Shown here piece after piece: positions 22,101 to 31,469 of a DNA stretch of 64,000 nt. Made by a program: the position numbers and the translations under genes. Positions within the stretch are counted from its first letter, which is position 1. Each line of letters opens with the position of its first letter. Source of the stretch: Sepioteuthis lessoniana (lineage: Eukaryota; Mollusca; Cephalopoda; Myopsida; Loliginidae). A model generated the notes under the pieces. That model made no database searches. It was not told where the DNA came from and saw only the letters and a list, made by a program, of their open reading frames with translations. Location of the stretch: the NCBI GenBank assembly GCA_963585895.1, contig CAUZXS010005791.1, positions 830,673 through 894,672 of the forward strand, in the 5' to 3' direction.

Positions 22101-23960
22101 TTCTGATGCTGTTTCCCGTAACCCAACTAGCGTATTGAAATCACTGCTTGATGTATTGCCTGCTAAACCAACACAATCAGACGTGACAGAATCTGATGAC
22201 ATGGATGATTGGGTCGCGTCAACAACAACCATGGCAACATTTGGAGCAAACAACAACACAGCTCTGACCTCACCAGACCTCATTCGTGCGGCTGGACACA
22301 GCGACCCACAATACATCGAACTCATTAAGACAATACAAAAGGGATTCCCGAGAACACGCATTCTCACAGCACCAGGGATCCGTGAATACTGGGAAGTGAG
22401 GCACCGCCTCAGTGTTGACAACGACCTAGCACTGTTGGATCAAAGAATCATAATCCGCACTTCACAGTGCACAAAGATCCTCCGCAGCCTACATTCAGCC
22501 CATCAGGGTGAGGTCGGCATGAAGGCCCGTGCAAATGAATCAGTCTACTGGCCTGGGATGAATGCCTCGATTCGCACTACCAGAGCCAACTGCACAGAAT
22601 GCTCAAGGATCGCCCCTAGTCAACCAAGGGAGCCCATCACCTTAACGGTATCACCCGATTGGCCTTTTCAACAAATAGTATTGGATCTATTCCATGCGGG
22701 GGGGCAAACATACCTTGCATGTGCTGACAGGCTAACTGGCTGGCTCATTATACACCACTTGAATCAAGGGCAAGCTAATGCATCGAGCCTAATCTCTATC
22801 TGCCGAGACATCTTCCAGACATACGGAGCCCCTGAAGAACTAAGCAGTGATGGTGGACCACCCTTCAAGTCTTCCACGTTCACACAGTTCCTAAAGGACT
22901 GGGCTGTAAAGCACAGACTGTCGTCTGCTGCCTACCCTCAGTCAAATGGTCGGGCAGAACTGGCTGTCAAAACAGCCAAAAGAATAATAATTGGAAACAC
23001 TGGACCCCAGGGGTCCTTGGACAACGATAGGGCAGCCAGAGCCGTTCTGCAATATCGAAATACGCCCATCCAAAACATCGGTTTGTCCCCGGCCCAATTG
23101 TTGCTCCACCGCCGACTGCGTGACTTTGTGCCATCCCACCCAACATTACACAAACCACATGCAGAATGGATAACCGTGGCTCGAAACCGTGAAAAAAGCC
23201 TATCTCAGCGCAATGCCCGGCTCATAGAAAAATACAACCGCACCGCCCACACACTACGCCCACTCTTAAAGGGGCAAATAGTGTCGATCCAGTCCACAAA
23301 CAACAATCGGTGGAATACAACAGGCCAGATCATTGAAACTCTCCCTCACAACCAATACCGGATCAGAGTTGACGGATCAGGGAGGATAACCTTGCGGAAC
23401 CGCAGATTCCTCAGGAAACTCAGAACCCCGGTAACCCCACATCCAATTCTAAGTCCTTCCAATGGAACACCAATACTAGAAAGGGATGATGAAAGCAAAA
23501 CACCAGCACTGCAAACCACAGACAGTGAGAATGCACCACAGCCACCCCTGCCACCGAACAGTACCAGCCAGCCAACGGTGACAACGCAGGCGAAACCCGC
23601 TCGAGCTTTATCCCGTCTGCTCCCACACAACAAACCTGGATTGAAAGAACTTATCCCCCCCGAAAGACCATTGCCCATGGGGGGAGGGGGAGATATAGAA
23701 CATCAATGAATAGCACTCACCTTCAAGCCAATAGTAACATGGCTGTCTCCTTGAAAAGCTAGCCAGCTGGAGCTCACCTCATTTATTAAAGAATGCATGA
23801 GCAGCATGCGTGCAGCATGTTGATTGGCTCACTTCACGAGAATGGACCTATCCAACTCATTTGCATGAGTGGTGTCCATTCATGTATTTTATCCTCAGCA
23901 GAATTACTGAGGGGGGTCTTTCTTTTTTTTAAAAACTTGACTGAGTTAACCAATATTCTA
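19185..23960 (+). mobile_element. Ty3/Gypsy retrotransposon with whole-looking coding region
   Basis: A Gypsy-type element carrying one long gag-pol frame (see next entry). A purine-rich tract, GGGGGGAGGGGGAGAT, lies at the very 3' end of the frame, followed by TATAGAACATC, where a 3' LTR should start; a relative at 28470-30090 has GGGGAGATGTAGAAGTCACT at the same place. No second copy of the sequence after 23692 is found to the left, so a 5' LTR is not seen. The left side abuts the trinucleotide tail of the LINE. Element ends are therefore uncertain, with 23960 a guess. The uninterrupted coding frame suggests a young insertion compared with every other LTR element here. Confidence 0.8.
19264..23709 (+). 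CDS. Gag-Pol polyprotein of a Ty3/Gypsy element, 1481 codons
   Basis: Single frame from ATG at 19264 to TGA at 23707-23709. Domains by approximate codon: gag 1-225 (MTPQQFRKFQIDWE; RLRAKALDCSYMC); CysHis zinc region 227-268 (CIGCGSQQHG ... CNYCRKANHFSDVC); aspartic protease near 345 (FPDSGATICLGG); reverse transcriptase about 550-760 (TTKKTGKPRRTIDYQHLN, LDAVDGYHSVPL, catalytic IVDDTLLYDAS near 673); RNase H about 815-950 (APDWSKEGMGFLL, IEGEAAAIAWALE, VVTDHEPLKG); integrase zinc region about 1076-1116 (HSAHQGEV ... CTEC); integrase core with the D, D, E set near 1139, 1196 and 1230 (LDLFHAGG, SSDGGPPF, GRAELAVKT); C-terminal region with YRIRVDGSGRITLRNRRFL. Gag and pol share one frame, so no frameshift between them is needed. 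It looks whole. A virus-like element gene, not a host gene. Confidence 0.93.
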   Translation: MKAPTAKLPQLNLEMTPQQFRKFQIDWEVFVKITKTPESQTNIHLYNCANEETQNAIISTHPDFFSTDPSKLLGMLKTLVTRRSNPIVHRLTFASMSQGEDEPIQSYLVRLRAKALDCSYMCPTCEHDLSDIYIKDQFIKGVASDALQTDLLAKAGLLKTLEQNISHAEAFESAVRDQMTMSNTPDIARMSTYRRQKSNAQQKIKRNSCTGSQPNHPNNQAEPNKLACIGCGSQQHGVLGMNSRQLKCPAWGQTCNYCRKANHFSDVCRAKKLWRANTKNSETNEASMDTLIAHITFNQATGTYTHEGTGQVIEIEALVAPFSPTPDPRQNKGTPKNQSIKAMIFPDSGATICLGGPKHLKKMGLSLNNLIPSRKIVRAAGGFTLTCQGWLPVEFTIQGRKTKQALYICNRIQRLYFSKAACIDVGILPANFPNPIMKPPTHTNIAGIDDTTEPDTSRNQLPERPHKIPFPPTEHNVDRLKNWLLKKFSNTTFKNNGAFPPMSGPPAHIHLKEGATPKARHNPIPVPFHLKEPVKQALWEDVRRGIISPVPVGMPTDWCSTMVITTKKTGKPRRTIDYQHLNSQCKRETHHTESPFQLALQVPPKQKKTVLDAVDGYHSVPLDKESQPLTTFITEWGTFMYLRMPQGYLASGDAYTRRYDEIIKDIPRKVKIVDDTLLYDASIEESFYHSFDFLLHCAKNGIVLNKDKFQFCQDTVQFGGLQITPSGVTPSKPMLEAILNFPIPKTLTDARSWFGLVNQVAWAYSLGPVMLPFRDLVKRDSHFTWDQGLEAAFQHSEQVIVDLVRNGIATFEKDRITCLAPDWSKEGMGFLLLQKHCSCTTDRAPVCCPDGWHLIFAGSRFCIEAERRYAPIEGEAAAIAWALEKCRIFVMGCPNLIVVTDHEPLKGLFGDRDLSKIQNPRLFRLKEKTLRYRFTIQHCPGKWHRASDAVSRNPTSVLKSLLDVLPAKPTQSDVTESDDMDDWVASTTTMATFGANNNTALTSPDLIRAAGHSDPQYIELIKTIQKGFPRTRILTAPGIREYWEVRHRLSVDNDLALLDQRIIIRTSQCTKILRSLHSAHQGEVGMKARANESVYWPGMNASIRTTRANCTECSRIAPSQPREPITLTVSPDWPFQQIVLDLFHAGGQTYLACADRLTGWLIIHHLNQGQANASSLISICRDIFQTYGAPEELSSDGGPPFKSSTFTQFLKDWAVKHRLSSAAYPQSNGRAELAVKTAKRIIIGNTGPQGSLDNDRAARAVLQYRNTPIQNIGLSPAQLLLHRRLRDFVPSHPTLHKPHAEWITVARNREKSLSQRNARLIEKYNRTAHTLRPLLKGQIVSIQSTNNNRWNTTGQIIETLPHNQYRIRVDGSGRITLRNRRFLRKLRTPVTPHPILSPSNGTPILERDDESKTPALQTTDSENAPQPPLPPNSTSQPTVTTQAKPARALSRLLPHNKPGLKELIPPERPLPMGGGGDIEHQ

Positions 23961-24252
23961 CAGCTGTATTTTTCTATGATTGTGTCCAGTACTTTTTTAA
24001 ATGTTAACTTTATTATATGGAAGTTTAAGGACCAGTTTCTCTCCTACTGAGATGCCCCTCCTAATTTATTACCATTGTTTTATATATTTTATTTTATTAT
24101 TGGATAACTACTGCCAGATGTACGATTTTCATTGTTTATGAACCCAGCCTCTATTGGTTTGAGAAGTAGATATTTTTTAGTTCATTATAGTTAGTGAACT
24201 CCACCTACTGAGAATTAAAAACACCCAAGTTATGGATAAAGCATCTTAAGTA

Positions 24253-24253
<1 letters not shown>
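23710..24253. other. Probable LTR of the Gypsy element, then AT-rich DNA
   Basis: From about 23692 the sequence could be a 3' LTR (TATAGAACATC; a TATA-like TGTATTTTATCC near 23884). Its end cannot be placed because no partner LTR is present. After about 24000 nothing is recognised. Confidence 0.4.

Positions 24254-24284
<31 letters not shown>
24254..24284. repeat. (TG)n microsatellite
   Basis: About 15 uninterrupted TG units. Confidence 0.95.
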
Positions 24285-24287
<3 letters not shown>

Positions 24288-24306
24288 GAACTGTGTGACT
24301 TATATA

Positions 24307-24472
24307 TGAGGGTCTGCTGAAAAGTTCATAGGCTGACCAAGATACTCTCATGGAGTGTGACCAATTAAGGTTTATTTTTCAATATTGTCTTCCATATGGA
24401 AGTCCCTACATTTCTTCCATCAGTGTTGCAGCAGATATGATGTCATCATATGAACTTTTCTGCCCACCCTTG
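24307..24472. mobile_element. Mariner-type MITE with TA target sites
   Basis: TA-flanked, with ends TGAGGGTCTGCTGAAAAGTT and AACTTTTCTGCCCACCCTTG as an imperfect inverted pair. The interior is in opposite orientation to the 9055-9253 copy (GTGTGACCAATTAAGGTTTA). Confidence 0.83.
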
Positions 24473-24474
24473 TA

Positions 24475-24905
24475 TGTTGAGTGACTTGGATAATTATATA
24501 CATGTAATGAACAACGTCACTTATTTGTATATGTTTCTGTTTGTAACTTATATCATACTAAAGCAAATCGATGCGTAAGATTAATACATGTATCCTGATT
24601 TGGTTTGAACATGGACCTGTAAGTGTGGGAGTGACATATCAACTAAAACATACTCTGCTGCATATATACTGTACTGGTCCAAGACAGAAATTTGGGAAAA
24701 GAAACTTCGATTCTAATAAGAGTATGCAGATACTTTAATCCTAAGGTGAAGTACCAATCCATATATAAATAATGCACGTTTGATCGGTTCTGTATATATA
24801 ATCACCGTAATTAAACTCTTGGAATTTGCTCAAAAAGGCACATTCATGTTATAAACATGGCAATTTTTTAAATATCTTTATTCAGGCATTTGTTTAGATT
24901 TCATA
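24475..24905. other. No recognisable feature
   Basis: AT-rich; no repeat or exon recognised. Confidence 0.4.
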
Positions 24906-24909
24906 GATT

Positions 24910-25210
24910 CAAGTGTGTATATAGTCAACCCTTATGCTATGGGAAGTATGTGACACAAGGTTAATTTTTAAGTGGAGTATAGCTAGTTTGAATTGGGACT
25001 GGTTGCTATAAAAAAAGCTAAAGTACCTAGTATGCCTTATTTATTCATAGTTGAGAAGAGAAGAAATCAATACATGTCTTACCTAAGACATAAATTCGTT
25101 TCTTCATTAGATTGAAGTAACATGTAAACAGCTTCATTCAAGATTCAAACACTGCTTACCAATTCCATTTCTTACAATGATAACTGTTAATTCATCTGTG
25201 ACTTTGAAAC
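24910..25210 (-). mobile_element. SINE family A, minus strand
   Basis: Reverse copy: TGACACAAGGTTAATTTTTA, AGTTTGAATTGGGACTGG, TCTTACCTAAGACATAAATT, ending at the head, AATTCCATTTCTTACAATGA. Confidence 0.78.
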
Positions 25211-25234
25211 AATTAATAAAATATTTCATTGGAT

Positions 25235-25445
25235 AAGTCTCTATGGCATAATGTTTTAAGCGCTAGACTGCAGCCTTGAAGTGAGCAAATACAGTCATGA
25301 TATTACATTCATTTTCAGACTAAAGGTAGGAATCCTTTTATCCCTCCCAGCTATAGGTTAAATAGTTCTATGACTGTTCTTCTACAAGGAAGCCTTTGGC
25401 ATTGAATAACCCACAAAGGTCGATATGCCATTAAGCAAAGAAACC
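25235..25445 (+). mobile_element. Degenerate SINE-like piece with tail of the SINE-array family
   Basis: GGCATAATGTTTTAAGCGCT resembles a tRNA A-box region, and 25396-25430 (TTTGGCATTGAATAACCC, GATATGCCATTAAGC) matches the 3' tail of the repeat defined at 36045-36527. Probably two fragments side by side. Confidence 0.45.
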
Positions 25446-26570
25446 AAATTAAGCTATTACATAATAGTGTTGAATGCACACACTTTTCTCATTTGCATTG
25501 TATTAATTTTTGAGCAGAAATTATATGTTGATTGTTTGAGATGTATTGTTATGTTTAAAACGTTTCTTGATGTCAGAAGGGCTTATATACCAAGTTTAAT
25601 TAAGAGTGACCCATTAGGCTAGAAGTTTGGGTAACAAGCAAATAGAATTATTTATAATTACCCTTTTTCTTAAAATACTGCATGACTAAACCCTTTCTCA
25701 AGGTCTATAAGACATTTCGAGTAATGGGCCTTATCATGCTGGCCTATGATATGTTGGCAGGGACTTTGAATCCAAGGTTATTCTTCTCTTAGACTGGTTG
25801 CACCACTAAAGGTAGTGATACCAGTCTGATTTACTCTTTTACTTATAAATGGAAGAATAAATATATTTATGGCTTTTTCCAAGAGTTAATGCAAAGTAAA
25901 CATCCGCAGTCTCAGCCAAAAATTAACCCTAGCTTGCTTATTCTATTTTTTGTAAAAAAATGATTATGTCATCCGCAATGCACATGCTCACAGATTTTAC
26001 ATATAAACATAATTTACATTAAAACCAGATTTGATTGACATATTCTTCAAAATATTAACTTTATCTTTGTCTCCTTAAATTTTCTTATTTATGTCATCAT
26101 CTGATTTTTGTTCCCTTATTCTTCCATCAACTCTTTGATTCTGTAAGAATTAAGGTTCTGAAGGAAGTGCCTAAAATGATTACTATTACAGAGTAAAGTA
26201 ATTGCTCCACAAAAGAAAAAATGAAAAAAAGAAAACAAAATTATCATATTTCACTTTGAATGAATGGCATAAATAGACTTGTTGAGAGAGAGAGGGGGGC
26301 GAGGATTTGGAAATGAAGGGCAGAACTGATTCCTTTACTTTATAAATGTTACCTACCATTTTTATCCATACAACAAGATACATATGTACATTTTGACAAA
26401 AGAGATTAATTTACTTATGGTAATGGTTGTTGATATTAACCCTGTCAACACTTGGTGAACTTTATAGCTATCTGAAAAAGATAATTGGATTCTTTTTTGT
26501 TTACTTTTTTCCTTTTTTACTTGATCTTCAATTCATTTATTCTAATGTTGATATAACTTGATGGTTATTT
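25446..26570. other. Mostly unannotated AT-rich DNA
   Basis: About 25690-25870 has a vague SINE look (TGGCAGGGACTTTGAATCC, TCTTAGACTGGTTGC). A purine run lies near 26285-26300. No exon or gene supported. Confidence 0.4.
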
Positions 26571-26574
26571 TTGA

Positions 26575-26762
26575 AGAAAATGGACTTGGTAAGCCAAGTT
26601 CAAATCCTTAACAAGGCTGTTTTCATTTCAGTTTGTATTCATGTTCTTCAGAAAAGTATGAATCCATCTTTTCTTCTACCAGTTATGTGTAAAATAGTTG
26701 GGCAGATTGGGTTCTCTCACTTTCATAGCGCAAGTGGTTTCAAAAGAGGAAGATTTTGAATG
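26575..26762 (+). mobile_element. SINE family A fragment
   Basis: Sense copy with AATGGACTTGGTAAGCCAAG, AGTTCAAATCC (B-box-like) and GGGCAGATTGGGTTCTCTCA. Part of the middle and the 3' end are lost. Confidence 0.6.
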
Positions 26763-27129
26763 CAAAACCAGGAAATGTCATGTCTAAGACAGTTGATAAT
26801 CTTTAGTTTCATTCTGTGGCAATGCTGATGCCAAGTTGTATAGCATTTTGCCTTTTCTTCTTCATTTTGAAAAGAAACCTGTGGCATGAGCAATTGTTAG
26901 TCTTCCATTTAATTTTGCCTAGACTTGTGTCAAGATCAGAGTACAGGTCCAAAGCCTCACAACTGATTAATACCAGAAGAAAAAGTTGCTTGATTGATGT
27001 GCAAATGGAGGGAGTTTCAAGAAAATTTATTTGCTTAAATTCAATCTTTTTTCTTTTTCCTTTTTTTTTTTCTTCTTTTTTTTCATTCTATGTCTTTTAT
27101 CATTATCATTAAACTTCTTGCAAGTTTTT
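26763..27129. other. No clear feature
   Basis: Contains a T-rich run at about 27045-27085. The 98-codon frame at 26816-27112 has low-complexity ends and no recognisable domain. Confidence 0.4.
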
Positions 27130-27745
27130 CACATCAGCATTAACTGGTCTCTCACTGGAGTCTGAGACTTTACTTACATTAAGTCTCCTCAGGTATCCAG
27201 GACTCTTCTCAGTATTCTGGTTGATCTCAACAATGCTGTAGTTTCAATGGTCTTGGTATATCCTCTGATTTCCAACACTTCCTACCCTCTTTCCAAGCTT
27301 TTCGGGACTATTACAAGCACACCAATTAGACTTAGTATCACTGTCACTCTCATGTTTCATGGTTTTCTTAGTTCTCTGATAAAGTCCAAGTACTTGTTTT
27401 TTTTTTGTGTGTTCTTTGATTTTTCCTCAGTGATTTGCTGAGATGGCAAAATCCACTATACAGCAAGTGCTGATTTTCCTAACTATTACTTGGCCTGGTC
27501 TTCTGGCCAGAATTAGGTTATCCATTTGTATCTCAAAATCTAGGAGAATTTTATGCATCTCATTTTCTCAGTGAGATTCTGGTTTGTGCATATACTATTT
27601 GGTAGTATGGATGAATTTCAGTTTCTTGCACAATTCCCAGTGGATCTCCCTCCCTTCCTAGTCATGTTTAGTCTTATACTCCCTTTGCACCTATTTGCTA
27701 AATTTGCTTATTATATGATTAATGTTTTTTTTTCTATTACCACAT
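27130..27745 (-). pseudogene. Decayed non-LTR retrotransposon C-terminal region (family D)
   Basis: Minus-strand remnant homologous to 44500-45580. On the plus strand both share GGTCTCTCACTGGAGTCTGA, GTCTCCTCAGGTCTCCAGGA and CTGTCACTCTCATGTTTCAT-like text. The better-kept copy at 44896-45093 shows the family protein tail (DHRGKLK, DKYLDL, ELEKLWNMKV, PIVISVLGTVSKGL), which is common in invertebrate LINE ends. Stops and gaps throughout. Confidence 0.65.
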
Positions 27746-27762
27746 TATCTACTCTTGCTGCA

Positions 27763-27765
<3 letters not shown>

Positions 27766-27815
<50 letters not shown>

Positions 27816-27862
27816 TTTTTATCATCACCACCACCACCACTATTATTAGTATTATTATTGGT
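27766..27862. repeat. (TTC)n, (CAC)n and (ATT)n compound microsatellite
   Basis: About 16 TTC units, then short CAC and ATT runs. It adjoins the LINE family D remnant, perhaps derived from its simple-repeat tail. Confidence 0.93.
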
Positions 27863-27916
27863 TGTAATGGTGGTATCCAGTGTAGAAAAATGATTCGTTA
27901 ATGCTTGTGGCCAAAA

Positions 27917-28011
27917 TATAAAAGACGAAAAATGACTTACCCTCCTCCGGTCGTGAGATAAAAAGAAAAAGAAGGAAAACAAGATGGCGATTGGTACCGG
28001 TTCATATAACG
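27917..28011 (+). promoter_or_regulatory. Possible promoter and first coding exon
   Basis: A patch richer in CpG than its surroundings. TATAAAAG at 27917-27924 is followed 60 bp on by ATG in a strong context (AACAAGATGGCG, which is also a YY1-type motif) at 27984. The frame reads MAIGTGSYN and reaches a fair donor, ACG|GTGAAGT, at 28012, leaving phase 1. On the opposite strand GAGG|GTAAGTC at about 27935-27945 is also a good donor, so a minus-strand or two-way promoter is possible. TACCGGTT followed by TATAA occurs twice (near 27995 and 28065). Speculative: no transcript evidence; it could instead be the 5' end of a LINE. Confidence 0.25.
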
Positions 28012-28019
28012 GTGAAGTC

Positions 28020-28465
28020 TCGTAGAGTAACAAAACTTCTCAAACTTCGTATGCAGATTATCTGCTACCGGTTTGTATAAGAAGCCTTTGTTTTTCCTTT
28101 GTCGGGATTCGAGTGAAATTGCATATTGATGAGTAGGATGTACGATTTGTTGATCATAAATAACATCCAAAAACTATTTTTATAATAGAATAATTTTTTT
28201 CTTTTTTATTTCTTTCTTATACCAAATCTGGTGATTATAATTTATCAGGATGTTAAAAAACCTCTATATGTATACTGGCAATATATTTCACTTACAAAAA
28301 GCAACAAAACAAAATCATCTTCTAGTTATTTACTTTTTTTTTTATTTATATCTGTTACTTAAGACATTGGGTTGGCTTTCATTTTGTTGATTTTTTTAAA
28401 TGCAATTATGTTTATGGCTGTATGTATATAGAGTGGGGTTTCCAGATGTTTTCTTTTTATGATTA
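28020..28465. other. CpG-containing then AT-rich DNA, no gene recognised
   Basis: The first 150 bp continue the CpG-containing patch; the rest is T-rich. No repeat recognised. Confidence 0.4.
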
Positions 28466-28469
28466 TATG

Positions 28470-30090
28470 TGTAGAAGTCACTGCTTGAACATGCAGAATA
28501 AACAAGAATAACAACACTTACCAGCTCAGCTAGCATCCGGCTGGCAGACAAAAAGTAGAACATGTGGTAACTCAATACCAAGCCCATAACACCTGAAACA
28601 TGACTGAAGCAAGCTGGTATATATATATACACTAATATGCCCTCTCACTGGGCCAGCAACTAATCACTGTCCAGGAAAAGGACTTGGCCACCTTTGAATA
28701 GTGAAACATCCCAATGCCCATATAATCTCACTTGTAATTCATTACACATATGAGCACTGACTCATTGCTACTGAGCCTTATGATAAAATTCCATAATGGC
28801 ACTGTAGACATGATACAAAATTGAAGAGTGGGAAAGCTTCTGCATCAAAGCAGGCATCTCTGCCAATTCAGCCAAGAACTATGCAGCCACGTTTGATAAA
28901 GACCGAGTAACTTGCCTTGCTCCAGATTAGAGCAAAGAAGGGATGAGCTTCCTACTTCTACATCTCCCTTCTCCACTCCCCCACTAAGTCAGTAAGTGTT
29001 GTTATTCTTGTTTATTCTGCACATTAGAGCAGTGACTTCTGCATCTCCCCTCTCTAATGCATTCCATGAATTCCTTAGGACGTGGTGTGTTAAGCACAGA
29101 CTATCCTCTGTCTCATATCACCAATTCAATGGCCAGCCAGAGCTCACAGTGAAAACCGCAAAGAGGATAGTAAATGGGAACACAGGCCCCCAGGGTTCCT
29201 TGGACAATGACAATGCTGCCTAGGTTATCTTGCAGTAACGAAACACGCCAATCCAAAGTATTGGTCTTTCACCAGCACAACTCCTTCTCCAATGCCTACT
29301 CTGGGATTCTATTCCTGCACAGCCAATCTTCTACAAGCTACACCCTGAATGAATAGTTGCAGCACAATGCCACAAGGAAATCCTCCACCACCGCAATGCA
29401 AAAATTGTAGAAAGGTATAACAAATATACCCACAACCTTCCCCCATTACAAGCTGGTGACACCGTAGCTAGCCAAAGCCCACTCAATCACAGATGGAACA
29501 CAACTGGAAAAATTATCCCTGCCCTATCAGATCCACAATACCGAATCAGGGTTGATGGATCAGGAAGGATCACACTTAGGAACTGCCGATTCCTCAGAAA
29601 ATGCAAACTCAAGCCTACACCAACCCCAATACCAAGTGCAACATCAGGACCAATAACTCCCTCAAGCAATGCTCCACTCTTACACCCCTATCTCCCAACA
29701 TCTTCCAGTAATGGCACACACACAGCAATTGAACCCCACAAACAAACCGCATATATATCCCCACACCTTTGATTGTCAAGAATTCCTCGAGCTCTATCCA
29801 GGTTATTACCTCACAACAGACCAGGCCTAAAAGAAGGATACAGCCCTCATACAACTCGGCCTACTCATTGGCAGGGGAGAGGGGAGATGTAGAAGTCACT
29901 GCTCTAACGTGCTGAATAAACAAGAATAATAACACTTACCAATTCAGTGGCCCCAGCTAGCATCTGGCTGGCAGAAAAAAAGTAGAATAGGCAGTAACTC
30001 TAGGGAATGGATTGGGCACCTTCGAATAGTGGAACGTCCCAATGTCCATATATTCTCACTTCAAGAGAGAGAATACACATTGTGCATAAA
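28470..30090 (+). mobile_element. Ty3/Gypsy element, broken relative of the 19264-23709 family
   Basis: LTR-like direct repeats start TGTAGAAGTCACTGCT at 28470 and 29888; both contain GAATAAACAAGAATAA, CTGGCTGGCAGA and CATCCCAATGCCCATAT-like text. A purine tract, GGGGAGAGGGGAGA, precedes the right one. The interior matches parts of the 1481-codon protein: an RNase H stretch near 28890-28960, integrase core and tail near 29060-29620 (VKHRLSS, NGNTGPQGSLDND, RIRVDGSGRI on the opposite reading). Only about 1.1 kb of interior remains and it includes an inverted piece of LTR start (about 28963-29062). Broken with many breaks and clearly older than its relative. Confidence 0.8.
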
Positions 30091-30364
30091 CAATTATCAG
30101 ATTGTGCATAGTAATTAATTTTGGGATTATTTAGGTGAATAACAAAGCAAGTGAAATCACACTGCTTAACATTATATGTCATGAAATTTGGGCATTCTAA
30201 GGAAATGATTTTTAATCAGAAAAACTGTTTCTACATGCATATCTAAAACAGTATAATTGGGGATACTTTGTTGATGTAGACATTGAAGTTATATAGTTTT
30301 ATATATATATGTATGTATAAATAAAAATGTACGAGTATCTGTGTACACTCTTACACATCATACA
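30091..30364. other. No clear feature
   Basis: AT-rich, ending at the trinucleotide tail of the next LINE fragment. Confidence 0.4.
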
Positions 30365-30368
30365 TATA

Positions 30369-30690
30369 TCATCATCATCATCATGTCACGCCACTAGCAC
30401 GGATATCCCTGACCCTCTCTCGCCACTCCTCCCTATCGTTCATCGCCCTAGGTAGGTCTTCAGGACAACATCCCGTATCCGCACATAGCTGCTGAATGTA
30501 TGTTCGTGCTGGTCGTCCTGCTTTTGCACGGCCATGTGTGGGGGTCCATAAGAGTACATCTCTTATGAGTTCGTCCCTCCTTCTCCAGCAGTGTCCTGCA
30601 TGTCTGGTTCGTCTAACTTGAATAGTTTTCGTGATAGGGGGCAGGTGGCCGTACAGTTGGTGTCTTGTGGGGTGTTGCCGCCAGGACTTG
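30369..30690 (-). pseudogene. RTE-like LINE, C-terminal fragment
   Basis: Minus strand, 5'-truncated at about 30690. Encodes the same tail as 17886-19184 with few changes: NKSWRQHPTRHQLYGHLPP, IQVRRTRHAGHCWRRRDE, AGRPARTYIQQLCADTGC, PRAMNDREEWRERVRDI. It ends at a (TCA)n run at 30369-30384, the complement of the (ATG)n tail. The frame is open through the fragment, so it is a fairly young, heavily 5'-truncated copy. Confidence 0.85.
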
Positions 30691-30744
30691 TTCTTTGTGT
30701 GTATACCTTTATATATATACACATACAACTTATGCATGATGTAA

Positions 30745-31015
30745 GTAAGTAAAGTTAGTAACCAAAGTCATTGGTGACCCAAAGGCTCCCTTTTTGATAG
30801 CTACTACACCAAGGTGTTGGAGAGGGTGCTACTCCTTTCCCTGGATTGTTTCACTCTACCCTTGATCCTTACCTTATAATGCTGAGTGTCTAGCAAGGAG
30901 GCATCAAGTACCATTTTTTTGAGTTTTTGGTATGACTTGACCTGGGATTAAACCCAGGTTTCCTGGGCCATTGGTGAACACTCTAACCATTATGCCAATG
31001 TCTGATTACATGATA
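30745..31015 (-). mobile_element. tRNA-derived SINE (family B), near full length
   Basis: In sense (minus) orientation: TTGGCATAATGGTTAGAGTG (A-box-like), GGGTTTAATCCC (B-box-like), then AAGTCATACCAAAAACTC, GGTACTTGATGCCTCCTTGC, CACTCAGCATTATAAGGTAA, GGTGTAGTAGCTATC and GGGAGCC. Other copies are at 39562-39690, 39809-40020, 45823-46065 and 56735-56850. Confidence 0.82.
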
Positions 31016-31089
31016 TAGGATTATGTATATAAAAAGAAATATATCAAATCTATGCTCACATATTTAAAATCATAAAAATAGTGAGTGTG

Positions 31090-31090
31090 T

Positions 31091-31127
<37 letters not shown>

Positions 31128-31465
31128 CATAGAAAAAGTAAAATGGAAGAATAATATTGTTATGACTGATTATTAAGGGTCAATAGATAAATAACTCAAT
31201 TCAGAGATATGAGGTACCACACAAATGTATCCAAGTCACTGAGGAGGGTTTCTTTGGTTCAACGTACACGAAGACAGGTAAGGTGCTTACTACAGCTGCT
31301 GCTCCCTCTATCAGCTTAGTTCTTGATTAATATACCCTTTGGGTAAGTCCATTATTCTGATCATAGGTGAGTCATCTACAACAAATGTTTGATGGTTTGT
31401 TTTTTTGCCAACACGTTTTGACTTCAGTCTTTTTTTAAAAGCAAACAAATATATGTATATATATG
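31090..31465. repeat. Dispersed-repeat-like block between TA runs
   Basis: A (TA)n run at 31096-31124 precedes a 330-bp block with a second TA-rich end (about 31450-31465). It contains exon-like text (GTAAGG after ACGAAGACAG) but no good acceptor; see rejected items. Probably an unnamed interspersed repeat. Confidence 0.4.
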
Positions 31466-31469
31466 CACA

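Noticed and set aside
31203-31280. Exon-like stretch ending ACGAAGACAG|GTAAGG with an open frame
   Set aside because: The donor is good but the acceptor side lacks a pyrimidine tract, the frame continues past the donor, and the block has TA-rich ends like a dispersed repeat.
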